Below, piece after piece: positions 11,276-22,296 of a DNA stretch of 64,000 nt. Each line of letters begins with the position of its first letter. The first letter of the stretch is position 1. A program made the translations under genes and the position numbers. The DNA is from Ectobius pallidus (lineage: Eukaryota > Arthropoda > Insecta > Blattodea > Ectobiidae). Below the pieces are notes generated by a model. It searched no databases and was not told the origin of the DNA. It saw only the letters and a list, made by a program, of their open reading frames with translations. Where the stretch lies: the NCBI GenBank assembly GCA_964059195.1, contig CAXKWD010000008.1, positions 50,262,502 to 50,326,501 on the forward strand, written 5' to 3'.

Positions 11276-13431
11276 GTAACATTAATTAATTATTTTGGTA
11301 ACAGACGGGACAGTTTTCAGGTAACATTTGGTACAAATAGTATTACATTATTGTTTACATTTTAAACGTACCGGTACTGAAAATAAATAAGCTATAAAGT
11401 TTACATGACTAGTGAATTAAAATATTATTTATTGGTTAATCATGTGATAAGAATCTGAATAGGTTATTGATATAGGACGTAATATACAATATACAAATAT
11501 TGTAAAATATTAACCAATTCCACTCTCCATATTTCAAAGCTGTAACATGACAAATTATCAGCTGCAGAGAAGATGAAACACAAGAGAGCATTTGAAACAA
11601 ACTGGAAAATATGATGCTGCTAAGGATAAAGATCTCAAAAGGAAGAGAGAAAGCACAGCAGTGAAGAAGAAAGTTATGATACCAAAGGAGAGACGGAAGT
11701 TAAGGAAATATGAATGTTTCCCCATGTGAAAGACAAAACCTGGATTCTAAAGACTGATATTATAGTAGAGTTTTTCATTACATACTCAGGTTGTTTCAAA
11801 GGAATTAAACCATTAAGTCAGTGTTTCTTTATGTTAATTTATCTGACCAAGTTGGTCTTGGTTTCCGCTTTCCAAAACAAACACAATGGTGTAATATTCT
11901 CTCTTTGTTATCACTGACCTCAGTTCTTCCCTCGCTTTAATCATTCACACGTGTTATTGTTTACTGTAACTAGATGTTGCAACCCTGCGTTTCAGTCCAT
12001 GCAGAGTAGACGAGTAGCTGTCACAGCCGTCACAAAGACATTTTTAGATTTTGATTGGCTGAGGTATCTAGCTGATTGGTGCGGTAAAAGTAAAGAGCAT
12101 GGGTTGAGCTGTCAGCAAACATTTCCTCCTAACAAAAGGAAGCCACCGGGCCATGGAATGAATAACTGGACTGTATCATCACATTAGCAACACCAATTTG
12201 GAAAAGAGATCGCTACATTTTCACAAATTCATTTGAAGCAAATGCTTAAAATTATTCTAAATTAACAAGTTGAGTTCTAAAAAAAAGATTGATAGTTATT
12301 TTCATTGTTATTTTTCATTTTCATTACTGAGTGTACAGTAAAGATTGTATTCATATCTTATGCAGAAATCCGACCGATTCGTACTAACATATTAAAGCAA
12401 CCATCACAAGAAAGTGGTGAAAGTTAAACATTTTTGGAATATAATGTCATTTTTGTGATGGTGTTTGAAATGTATGCAATTGCACCATATTGTTGATCTA
12501 CTTTGATTACACACCCTGTGTATACTAACACCTTGAATATAGGCCTCAATGATAGAGGCAGTTTGTTTTCAAACTGGAGGCATTAATACCATTAATTCTC
12601 AGGCATGCATCCATCCATGTCAATGGTATTTCTCTGCTCAAGAATTAATTACTACTAAAATTCATATGCCAGGACAGGTTTCATTTTTGTATGTGTGTGG
12701 GCATTAGAAGATATTCGCATGTAAACGGAATGAGATTAATTTTGGATTTTTGTATCATGTTTTTTTTTCTGGCTTTAAGACAGAGTATGAAGGCCATAGG
12801 GAAGCTGAAAAATTCGAAATAATGTTAGAAAAGCGATCAGTTCCTACAGCTTAAGATTTTATTGTTCTGACAGCTTTAAAACATTCGAAAACAAACTTTT
12901 ATCAATTTAGATAAGCTTAAGTATTAAAACTTCTGGTAATTATTCTAGGGATTCTAAGAACAAGAAGAGATTGTAATTGTAATTTACTCTTGTATCAACC
13001 CATTTACCTCCTTGGCATTACACTGTAAACAAGAAGAGAGATGATTTTAGATTATTATTATTTTGGCCTTTGAGGAAGACGGTTTGAAAAGTTTAATAAT
13101 GGAGATGATACTGTTATGTTATTTGTCCATTTTGTTTAAACTTAACACTGACCTGCCAGAGCACAGAGGAGTGGCAGATGAGGGAAGGTCAGTGAACTGC
13201 AATGAATCCTGCTGCTAGGTATGATGGACCTGCTTACCAACAGCAGGTGCAGTCTCCATTCATATTGGGTGTTGTGAAAGGGAGGTAACACCAAAACTTT
13301 AAAAATAAATTCCTTTTCAGAACAGTTAAAATGGCAAAGCTCCTGAATGTAAAAAAATAGTCACAGAAACACTCTTCAATTGGATGTCCGGGAGGAGGCA
13401 TCATTGAAAATTCTTCAATGGAATGCAGTAG
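11276..13431. other. Mostly unassigned intronic sequence
   Basis: I see no gene I can name. A short Lys-rich open stretch near 11580-11710 (KYDAAKDKDLKRKRE) has no supporting context. The 11714-12187 ORFs look like chance. No clear TIRs or tandem repeats. Confidence 0.4.
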
Positions 13432-13432
13432 C

Positions 13433-14202
13433 AGAGATGCCAACTGCTACGGAATTTCCGTAGTTTCTACGATTTTCTTGAATTTGCTACGGCAATATGG
13501 AAATTGTACTGAATATTACGGATTTTACGAATCCCAATACCTATTTTTTAAATTTATCGTCTCTCCCGCGAACAACAAAAAAGTTAATGAATGTGTCAGC
13601 AGAGATGCCAACTGTTATCATGAGAAATAGTTCGTAAAAGAAAACACCCGTTGTGTTGGCGACATTGAACACTACAATCTTTGACGTGAGTGTGTGTTAA
13701 TCAAAGGTGTTATATCTTACAGTTATAACATAATTCTAGTTATAAGATCTTTGGTGTTAAAATATTTTCTCTTTTTGATTATCACTGTAATGCCGCTGAC
13801 GACTGCCGACGCCGTTGCTTGCTAGAAGTTTTATTGAGTGTTGCAGTGTAAGTAGAATATTGAGGAAATATGTCGTATAAACGTAAAACCAGTGATGAGT
13901 CAGATGGCCAAAAATGAACTGCGGCAAATCAGCAGTATACGGAAGAGTTTCCTTGCCTCGGACCTTCAAAAATTTCACCGAATCACGTATTTTGTGAAAC
14001 CTGTAGTTGTGATTTTTCGGTTAAACATGGAGGACGCGATGACTGTTGACGCCATGTGATCTCAAAAAAGCATGAAGAGTACAGACGCGTCAACGGACAG
14101 CACAAGAAGGCGCATATATTTATTTGCCCGAGACATCGAGTCCCCCCCCCCATCCGATTAGACTCAGACTACTGATAACCACCTTTCAAGGTTGGCATCT
14201 CT
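13433..14202 (+). mobile_element. Internally deleted hAT element with Zn-finger remnant
   Basis: Inverted ends AGAGATGCCAACTG / ...TTGGCATCTCT are flanked by GCAGTAGC (left) and GCAGTAGG (right), an 8-bp duplication with one mismatch, the hAT hallmark. A second AGAGATGCCAACTG lies at about 13601 as a subterminal repeat. From 13869 there is a transposase start MSYKRKTSDE, one stop, then a C2H2/BED-like finger in pieces (VFCETCSCDFSVKHGGRDD..RHVISKKH). The catalytic region is gone. Confidence 0.75.
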
Positions 14203-14342
14203 GCAGTAGGCACATCCCAATGTAAAATTACTGAAGTTAATGCTGATGACCACTGTTTGCAAATCTGAATACAAAAATTAAGTATCCAAATGACCAGGCA
14301 TACAATACCTGTCATTTTTAAGAAGAGAACTGTGTATAAAAT

Positions 14343-14828
14343 TCATAAAAAACAAGAAAGTAATTTGTAGTCAGTGGATAAAAAACTCAAACTCACATTA
14401 CCTACCTCCTGCTCGTAGATGTCGTTGCAGTTGACTATGTTGTTGAGAAAATCGGTGTTCCTATAATGTTGGTTAATCCATTCACTCGGTATATCATATG
14501 CGTTCTCTTCATCCAAAACTATGGGTGTTGGAAACTTTACCGTAGATTTCCCCTTAGTTAGCCTTTTTATGACGCCCAGCCACTCATCACCTAAATCGCC
14601 TTCGTGGTTGTTGAGGCATATTTCCTTATTATTAATAATGTTACAAGCTTCATTAATTTTTCTTCTTAGAGGGTCGCTTATAGTTTTTAGAATCTTGGTT
14701 TCACCAATATGGTGTTTATCCTTTACCATGTGTTGACACAAACCAGTGCTCATCCTATTGTTACTTACATCCTTTTCATGTTCTTTTAACCTTAAACTAA
14801 CCGTTCTACCAGTTTCACCAAAATACAC
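14343..14828 (-). pseudogene. Penelope-like element, GIY-YIG endonuclease end (copy 1, 3' part)
   Basis: Encodes YFGETGRTVSLRLKEH and the rest of a GIY-YIG-type endonuclease domain, the C-terminal nuclease of Penelope-like elements (PLEs). It continues the RT at 18.9-20.7 kb, from which it is separated by the insertion at 14905-18889. Compared with copy 2 (21453-21959), about 75 bp coding for the extreme C terminus is missing after IYEQE, so the frame runs into the 3' UTR. Otherwise the two copies are almost identical. Confidence 0.9.
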
Positions 14829-14947
14829 ACCAAGCTATTGAATAAACTCCTGGTTCGTCCAAGTTCTCTTTTGTCTTTCCGAGTCTCTTATATTGTGAAA
14901 ATATTAGTAAACTTCATTATGAAGCTTAATGTAAGAAATTTCAACTA

Positions 14948-15263
14948 AAAAAACTAAACTCCGTGGCGCTACATCCCTGGAGGGACTTGGCCTACCACCC
15001 GACCGCTGCATCATCTCCCGTAGGCAGATGGCAGGATTGGGGGCATGTGGTCAGCATGCCGACACCCACGGCCGTTAATGGTGGTTTTCTGGACCGGAGC
15101 CGCTACTTCTCTATCAAGTAGCTCCTCAATTTGGAATCACGAGGCTGAGTGCACCCCTACCAGACCTCCCTACCTCAGAAAAATCCGAGGAGGTACCGGG
15201 AATCGAACCCGGGCCGACGGATCTGTAGTCAGCGACGCTAACCACAAGACCACGCCGGCGGAC
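14948..15263 (-). repeat. tRNA-derived SINE with 15-bp TSD
   Basis: Flanked by AAGAAATTTCAACTA at 14933-14947 and 15264-15278. On the minus strand the head is tRNA-like: A-box-like GTGGTCTTGTGGTTAGCG and B box GGGTTCGATTCCCGG. The body has GCAGCGGTCGGGTGG and the tail is a short TTTAG/T-rich run. A second, 5'-truncated copy lies at 59072-59212. A clear LINE-mobilised insertion. Confidence 0.92.
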
Positions 15264-15289
15264 AAGAAATTTCAACTAGTATAGTATAA

Positions 15290-16130
15290 GTCAAGTTATA
15301 TGGTAAGATTTCCACCTATATACTAGTATTCTTAATAAACACCATATATTTCTTGAATCCAACGATAATGAAGTTTTAATTGAAGATTGCTTGCTTTTCT
15401 TACAGTTTTTTAGACTTATCAATAAATACTAAGTTAGGTTAAAAGTAATATATTTTTTCCATTAATATAGTAGCCTTAAACCAATGTTCAAATTTATTCT
15501 AACTTTACTTTTTGTCTAATTAAGTTATGTCATTCAAAAATATATGTAGAGAGCAGCATACATATACAGAATACAATTAATTGTCCCTCTGGAATATAAT
15601 AAATCAAGAATAATCAACATGAAATTTGTTAATCAAAATTTAAAATTTCATTCTAACCTAACTTCATGTTTTCTTTATTAATGAATTATTTTAGTCAATC
15701 AGTATTTGAAGAATATTGAACTTGCAGTTTTATTAGATTTATTGAGACATGCTAAGTTAGGTTAGAAATAATAAATTTCACTGGTAATATAATAGCAGTT
15801 AAACAATGTTCAAATTAATCTAACTTTATTTAATATTCATTAATGAGTTAAGTTGTGCCAATTAAAATTATGTACAGAACAGCATATGTAGATAAAATAT
15901 AATTAATTGTTTATCTCAAATATAAAATATTCTCAAAATTAATTAAAAATATGTTTGTTAATAAGCAATGTTCAATATTTAGAGAATATAGAACTTGCTA
16001 TAATGGCTATAGTAATCAAAGTTATATTAAAAGTGAGGTTGCTGTTAAGCAATATTTAGATTCGTTTTAACTTAAGTTTAATATTTTCTTAATAGTGAGT
16101 TCAATATTTGAAGAAGATTGAACTTACTGT
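15290..16130. repeat. Left arm of the 4-kb inverted repeat, with diverged tandem units
   Basis: 15292-15710 is the inverted partner of 17533-17926 (for example CTAAGTTAGGTTAAAAGTAA and its mirror at about 17795-17815). The phrase CTAAGTTAGGTTA..GTAATA, followed by AACAATGTTCAAATT-like and TCTAACTTTA, recurs near 15430, 15755 and in weaker form near 16030. This gives direct repeats of about 330 bp inside the arm. A/T-rich, non-coding. Confidence 0.7.
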
Positions 16131-16136
16131 ACAATA

Positions 16137-17325
16137 CAGTGAAATCTCCGTACAACGATTACCGATATAACGATAATACTCTTTATAACGTTAAAATATT
16201 TTGGTCCCGGCATACTTTCCATTAAAATAATGTAAAATTCCCCTCGGTTTTACGATACTCTTAATAACGATAAACCTCCCCACTACGATTACATTTAGAA
16301 TCCCCGTAAATACATTTTCCTCGGTACAACGATAAAAATAGATCGTGAAAGTCCAAATCATGAACTCCCCCGCCTCGTTTTAAGGGTGGAATTGCCTTCC
16401 TTGACCTTGATCGTGCTTCACCCTCGCTCAAGTGCACAATGGAGTAAACCAGTTGCCTGGTCGCCAGTCAGTGCCTGCACTGCACGGCAAGTTTGTTTGG
16501 TGGTGTTCGCGTATTGTTGTGCTTCTCTGTCAGCATGGCTTCTCGCAAACAAATTAGTATGCAGCAGAAATTAGCTGTAATTAAAGACATTGACGCAGGC
16601 ATGAAACAAACTGCAACATCGAAAAAGTACGGGCTTTCGGAATCTACGGTGTCGACTTTCTTAAAGAAAAGGAATGAGATCGAGGAAAAACTCAATTCAA
16701 ATGCCGTGGATCCTACTAGAAAACGAAAGAAAACGGCAACATTTATTGACTTGGATGCTGCAACCTTGGAATGCTTCAATGAAAAAAGAACTTTAAACAT
16801 TCCAATAAATGGACCGTTGATTTGTAGTCAAGCTAAGAAGTTTGCTACCATGCTTGGTGTGGAGGACTTCAAGGCTAGCAATGGGTGGCTTGTCTGCTTT
16901 AGAGACCGCCATGGCATAACTTTTAAGTTAATTCAATGGGAAGAGAAATCTGCACCAACAAATGACGCAAATCTCTGGTGCAGTAATGAAATGAAAAAAA
17001 ATTACTGAGAAATATTTGCCAGAAGATATTTATAATGCTGACGAGACTGGGATGTTTTACCAGCTTCTTCCTGAAAAGACAATGTGTTTGCTCATAAGTT
17101 AGTGTAATAATTTAAGGGTGGAGTGAATACAGTACAGTATAGCAGTTCTTGTGTAAAAATTCTTTATTTCCTTAAATACTTAAAGCATTTCAATTATTGA
17201 AGTTGTTTCCTACATATACTACCAATATTTGAACATTTTTTGTAAATTCTCGATATAACAATATCTCTCTCTACAACAATATTTTTTTCTGGTCCCTGCG
17301 AAACCGTTGTATCGAGATTTCACTG
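16137..17325 (+). mobile_element. Tigger/pogo element with truncated CENP-B-type transposase
   Basis: TIRs CAGTGAAATCTCCGTACAAC / CAGTGAAATCTCGATACAAC are flanked by TA (16135-16136, 17326-17327). The plus strand encodes the N-terminal half of a pogo transposase. Inserted in the loop of the 4-kb inverted repeat, so younger than it. Confidence 0.9.
16535..17100 (+). pseudogene. Pogo/Tigger transposase, N-terminal half (CENP-B HTH)
   Basis: The start is at MASRKQISMQQK. The psq/CENP-B N-terminal helix-turn-helix covers residues 1-55 (KLAVIKDIDAG.. KKYGLSESTVSTFLK). A CENP-B-type second HTH follows (CFNEKRTLNIPINGPLICSQAKKFA..). After a frameshift near 17000, EKYLPEDIYNADETGMFYQ contains the first catalytic Asp. 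Coding ends shortly after it, so the rest of the DDE domain has been deleted. Confidence 0.88.
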
Positions 17326-17378
17326 TAGTTATATTAATCAATCTTTGTTGTCTTTAAAACTTTTATTTAAAAAAATAT

Positions 17379-17544
17379 CAGAGTGAGATTATATTGCACT
17401 CTTACGTTAAAATCTGACAATCATAAAATTATTTTAGATGTCTATATTTAAAAAAAAAAATCAGAGTGAGATTATATTGCACTCTTACGTTAAAATCTGA
17501 CAATCATAAAATTATTTTAGATGTCTATATGTAAAACTAAAATA
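17379..17544. repeat. 83-bp tandem duplication (two copies)
   Basis: The unit starting CAGAGTGAGATTATATTGCA at 17379 repeats at 17462 with near-perfect identity, including the segment ending GATGTCTATAT. Non-coding, in the loop beside the Tigger element. Confidence 0.9.
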
Positions 17545-17926
17545 ATTCATTAATTCATTAATAAAGAAAACATGAGTTAGGTTAGAATTAAATTTTAAAT
17601 TTTGATTATTAACAAATTTCATGTTGATTATTCTTGATAATATTATATTCCAGATGGACAATTAATATTGCATTCTGTATATGTATGCTGCTCTCTATAT
17701 ATATTTTTGAATGACATAACTTAATTAGACAAAAAGTAAAGTTAGAATAAATTTGAACATTGGTTTAAGGCTACTATATCAATGGCAAATATATATTACT
17801 TTTAACCTAACTTAGTATTTATTGATAAGTCTAAAAAACTGTAAGAAAAGCAAGCAATCTTCAATTAAAACTTCATTATCATTGGATTCAAGAAATATAT
17901 GGTGTTTATTAAGAATTAGCATGTGC

Positions 17927-18856
17927 CCGCGGCTTTGCCCGCGATAATTATTTCAAAAATTAAGAGCATAATAGTTAAATCATTATATTTATTAACACCT
18001 AAATCACGTGGACTACATACCACGATTAGATAGCGTCGCCTGGTAAAAGCGACCTGAGATTCGAGTTCCTTGGCCCAGAATACCCCTGTACAGTGAATTT
18101 CGTCCAAATCGAACAATGTTTGACCATATTTAGGCCTATATTGATTATCCCTCTTCCGTGTAGGTTGAAAATTTAATGTCTTCGGGCCTTGATATTCTAA
18201 ACAAATGAATCGTCCAGGATGAACTTACAAAATCAAGCGATCGCCCGCGATAATTATTTCAAGAATTAAAAATTAAGAGCATAATAGTTAAATCACTATA
18301 TTTATTAACACCTAAATCACGTGAATTACATACCACGATTAGATAGCGTCGTCTGGTAAAAGCGATCTCAGATTCGAGTTCCTTGGCCCAGAAAATCCCT
18401 GTATAGTGAGTTTCGTCCAAATCGAACGATGTTTAACTATATTTAGGTCTATGTTGATTATCCCTCTTCTGTGTAGGTTGAAAATTTCATATGTCTACGG
18501 GCCTTGATATTCTAAACAAATGAATCGACCAGCGTGGGCTTACAACATTCAAGCGATCGCGATGCTTTTATTTCCACGGTATGACAAAAATAGTCAAAGC
18601 CAACTGCAATTGATTTGACATTGAAATGTCTACTGAAATCTGATGCTTCGACAGCGCTAAAATCACGTTTTCTGCCAGTTTTTCACTCATACCTCGCGAA
18701 CAAAAGCTAAAATTAAAAATTCGGCTTTGAGGTGCATTTTCCGACCCTTCAGTCCACCTATGTTTAAAATTTCAGATCTCTGCGTTGAGTAGATTTTGCT
18801 GGGCATCGCGGACGAGGACAGACAAAGGACAGACACTTCCTTTTATTAATATAGAT
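17927..18856 (+). repeat. CCCGCGGCTTTGCCCGCG-type repeat with ~305-bp internal tandem duplication
   Basis: Interrupts the right arm of the 4-kb inverted repeat: the arm reads up to 17926 and resumes at 18857. It starts TAGCATGTGCCCGCGGCTTTG and ends in TTTATTAATATAGAT after GGACAGACAAAGGACAGACA. That head and tail I know from a widespread insect non-coding repeat of uncertain class (RTE/SINE- or Helitron-like). 17938-18240 and 18241-18555 are diverged direct copies of one unit. Confidence 0.7.
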
Positions 18857-18901
18857 ACTAGTATATAGGTGGAAATCTTACCATATAACTTGTGAAAATA
18901 T

Positions 18902-20752
18902 GTTTTCAATGGTCCTTTTACCAATGACGTTACTAACCCCAGACTTGAAGTTTGTTCTAACAAAATTCCGGTTTTGGTTTTTATCCTTTCACCTTTATCA
19001 GTCAGTTCCATTTACCTCCAAATTTTCTGCAGAGTTCCCTCCCTGTACCCATTGATTTTGGCCAATTAGAAATGTGTTCTTTCTCACTAAGTCGGTCAGC
19101 TGCGTTATTGCACAGTCTAAAAGCATGGTAAATGAAGTTTCGCCAGATATTAATTTTTGTCCCAGGATGATGTGCTGATCTACTATGAATATATAGGTCA
19201 CATTTGTTCGGTTTTCTATGGATTCCCAACATCAAGTGAGGGGGTTCAAGCCTTATCCTTAAGTCCAAAAAACTTAAACAGTTATCCACAGACTTTTCTA
19301 GGGTAAATTTTAGTCTTGTATGACATTGATTACATTCATCCAACATTTTCTCAGCCGTATCCCCCTGCGTAATCATCAAAATATCGTCAACATACCTTAA
19401 ATACAAAATAATGCTGTCCAAGTTCTTGTAAATAACTGGTTTTTCCATGTAATACATGAAAATATCAGCTACCAGGCCCGACACTGGGTTACCCATAGCT
19501 AGTCCCTCAATAGATCTTCCCATTAAACTGAAACACGTTGCGATTAGTGCACACATGGTACCATAGGCGTAACGAGGGGGGGGTTTTGGGGGTTTGAACC
19601 CCCCCCCCCCATTGCTTAAAAAATAAAAAATTGTACTATTTATTTAATTATTGTGATATCACCTTTTTTTTAAATCTGCTTATAAATTACTTAATACGAG
19701 TTTAAAGCATGGGGAGCTTAAAATTCGTTATTGTGCATCTTAATTTTTAAAATTTTCCGGGGGGAGGACCCCGGAACCCCCCTCTCCAGATGTTATAACC
19801 CCCCCCCCCCATATGGTCGGCCTGGTTACGCCTATGCATGGTACCACCTTTAGTATTCATTGGCCACTAGACTGCCAGTTCCCTTCTCCACTAACCATCT
19901 AAACAGGAAATCTCCCGCCTGTTGCCTTGGAACACTGGGGTATAGGAAAACAACGTCTAAACTGTACATACACATGTCTTCATTCACCTTCAAATTGTCC
20001 AATCTTTCCTTAACCTCAAATGAGTTCCCCACAGACCATGTAGTTCTTTTTTGTATTAGCCCAAGACGTTTCACCAACAATTTTGCCAATCCATACGCTG
20101 GGTGATTATACATAGGTATGATGGGTCTTAAAGGAACTCCCTCTTTATGGGTTTTCGGTAAACCAAAGCATAGTGGTAGGTCGGTACAATTGTTCGTAAT
20201 ACTTTTTTTGGTACTATCACTGATGGTTAAGCTACTCGAAATTACCCTAGATACTTCTCTTTGGATTCCTTTAATAGGGTTCTTATTGAGAATTGAAAAA
20301 TCTGGTGGCTTGAAACACTCATCTAATTTATTTACATAGGTGTCTTTGTCCATAAATACCGGGCAATTATCTTTGTCGCTTTTGATAACGAGAACGTTTT
20401 GTTTCTCTAACCATTTTTTGGCGTATGCGATTCCCCCTTCCATTCTTGATTTTTCACCAGAGACCTCCATTTTTTCTTTCACATCTTCAATGACCACTGA
20501 AATCTCACTATGAATTTGCTTTTTTCTTCCGGATTTACGATTAGTTTTGAACCCCCGGATGGCAGGTTCTATCAGATCTTCAACCTCACCTGTGCTAAAC
20601 TTAGGAGCAAACTTGAAACCGTATTTAAATACGTTACACACTTTAGCCGGAATCTCATTATTAGTTAGGTTGACGAATTGTTTTGTTGTTTCACTAAGTT
20701 CCGTTTCAGAATGTTCATCTAGAAGATCTATTGCCAAAATGAGGGACTAGCT
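18902..20752 (-). pseudogene. Penelope-like element reverse transcriptase (copy 1, 5' part)
   Basis: The minus-strand coding runs from MAIDLLDEHSETE at 20737. It continues through an N-terminal region (KKWLEKQNVLVIKSDKDNCPVF) and RT fingers (CFGLPKTHKEGVPLRPI), palm motif A (MYSLDVVFLYPSVP), AMGNPVSGLVADIFMYYME, and the catalytic YVDDILMI (about 19380). A hAT MITE at 19562-19836 interrupts it. After 18902 it is cut by the 4-kb insertion and continues at 14904 with the GIY-YIG domain. A few frameshifts near 19010. PLEs encode an RT plus GIY-YIG nuclease. Confidence 0.92.
19562..19836. mobile_element. hAT MITE, 275 bp, with long G and C runs
   Basis: Ends CATAGGCGTAAC / GTTACGCCTATG are flanked by the perfect 8-bp duplication CATGGTAC (19554-19561, 19837-19844). 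G-runs near the left end and two C-runs near both ends can pair. Non-coding. It disrupts the Penelope RT. Confidence 0.92.
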
Positions 20753-22027
20753 ATGGGTAACCCAGTGTCGGGCCTGGTAGCTGATATTTTCATGTATTAC
20801 ATGGAAAACCCAGTTATTTACAAGAACTTGGACAGCATTATTTTGTATTTAAGGTATGTTGACGATATTTTGATGATTACGCAGGGGGATACGGCTGAGA
20901 AAATGTTGGATGAATTTAATCAATGTCATACAAGACTAAAATTTACCCTAGAAAAGTCTGTGGATAACTGTTTAAGTTTTTTGGACTTAAGGATAAGGCT
21001 TGATGTTGGGAATCCATAGAAAACCGAACAAATGTGACCTTATATATTCATAGTAGATCAGCACATCATCCTGGGACAAAAATTAATATCTGGCGAAACT
21101 TCATTTACCGTGCTTTTAGACTGTGCAATAACGCAGCTGACCGACTTAGTGAGAAAGAACACATTTTCAAATTGGCCAAAATCAATGGGTACAGGGAGGG
21201 AACTCTGCAGAAAATTTGGAGGAAAATGGAACTGACTGATAAAGGTGAAAGGATAAAAACCAAAACCGGAATTTTGTTAGTATAAACTTCAAGTCTGGGG
21301 TTAGTAACGTCATTGGTAAAGTTCTGAATAAGTATGAATTAACACCAGCTTTCAGGGTGAAAGGACCATTGAAAACATATTTTCACAATATAAGAGACTC
21401 GGAAAGACAAAAGAGAACTTGGACGAACCAGGAGTTTATTCAATAGCTTGGTGTGTATTTTGGTGAAACTGGTAGAACGGTTAGTTTAAGGTTAAAAGAA
21501 CATGAAAAGGATGTAAGTAACAATAGGATGAGCACTGGTTTGTGTCAACACATGGTAAAGGATAAACACCAAATCGGTGAAACCAAGATTCTAAAAACTA
21601 TAAGGGACCCTCTAAGAAGAAAAATTAATGAAGCTTGTAACATTATTAATAATAAGGAAATATGCCTCAACAACCACGAAGGCGATTTAGGTGATGAGTG
21701 GCTGGGCGTCATAAAAAGGCTAACTAAGGGGAAATCTACGGTAAAGTTTCCAACACCCATAGTTTTGGATGAAGAGAACGCATATGATATACCGAGTGAA
21801 TGGATTAACCAACATTATAGGAACACCGATTTTCTCAACAACATAGTCAACTGCAACGACATCTACGAGCAGGAGGGGATGCCGGATATACTACAACCCT
21901 CTTCTAGCATTCAGTCGTCCGATGAAGGCCTGGAGGTTCAGGCAGAAACGTCACGATAGGTAACATGAGTTTGAGTTTTTTATCCACTGACTACAAATTA
22001 CTTTCTTGTTTTTTTATGAATTTTATA
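20753..22027 (+). pseudogene. Penelope-like element copy 2, 5'-truncated, head-to-head with copy 1
   Basis: Begins abruptly inside the RT (AMGNPVSGLVADIF). It continues with YVDDILMI, then a 14-bp deletion near 21003 between CTTGA repeats, a +1 T near 21040, and the rest of the RT. The GIY-YIG domain (YFGETGRTVSLRLKEH) runs to a stop at 21957-21959. The 3' UTR ends at TGAATTTTAT near 22027, as in copy 1. Nearly identical to copy 1, so both are recent. It lies 94 bp upstream of the first TPP2 exon seen. Confidence 0.9.
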
Positions 22028-22120
22028 ATACCTCAGTGGAAAATATGGACCAACGAATTTTGAAGAACTGTGTATGGTAGAGAGATTTACTTACATTGTG
22101 TTACGGTATTTTGCACTTAG

Positions 22121-22249
22121 GTAACAAGTGATGGAAAACCAAAAGTAATTGGACGCTATGACTGCAGTGGTGCAGGTGATGTTGATACTTCCACAATAGT
22201 GCAGGCCAAGGATGGTTTTATTCAAGGACTTTCTGGCAGAAAGCTTAAG
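22121..22249 (+). CDS. TPP2: Tripeptidyl-peptidase II, exon (N-terminal subtilisin domain)
   Basis: A 43-codon exon in one open frame, bounded by TTTTGCACTTAG before and GTAATTTT after. It encodes VTSDGKPKVIGRYDCSGAGD, then DTSTIVQAKDG and LSGRKLK. Animal TPP2 has the equivalent VTTDGKPK, GSGDV, KDG and LSGR..K blocks just after the catalytic Asp region. TPP2 is a giant cytosolic subtilisin-type protease that releases tripeptides and acts downstream of the proteasome. Phase 0 at both ends, joining the exon at 26597. The preceding exon, with the catalytic Asp, was not found upstream in the window. Confidence 0.93.
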
Positions 22250-22296
22250 GTAATTTTAATTCATTGTTTTAATGTCATCTAGTAGTTAAATACTTA

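Larger units (their letters stand above)
14905..18889. mobile_element. 4-kb long-inverted-repeat insertion inside Penelope copy 1, 12-bp TSD
   Basis: The Penelope sequence is continuous in copy 2 but here is split, with TTGTGAAAATAT on both sides (14893-14904 and 18890-18901). The insert has arms in inverted orientation: from about 15290 rightward, mirrored by 17533-17926 plus 18857-18892. The left arm holds diverged tandem units of roughly 330 bp. It carries no gene of its own that I can see. Nested inside are a SINE (14948-15263), a Tigger element (16137-17325) and a CCCGCG repeat (17927-18856). Long arms with a 9-12-bp duplication suggest a Mutator-like or foldback element, but I cannot assign a superfamily. 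Confidence 0.7.

Noticed and set aside
11714..12187. ORFs of 67 and 78 codons as host genes
   Set aside because: No domain, no splice context, no relation to neighbours.
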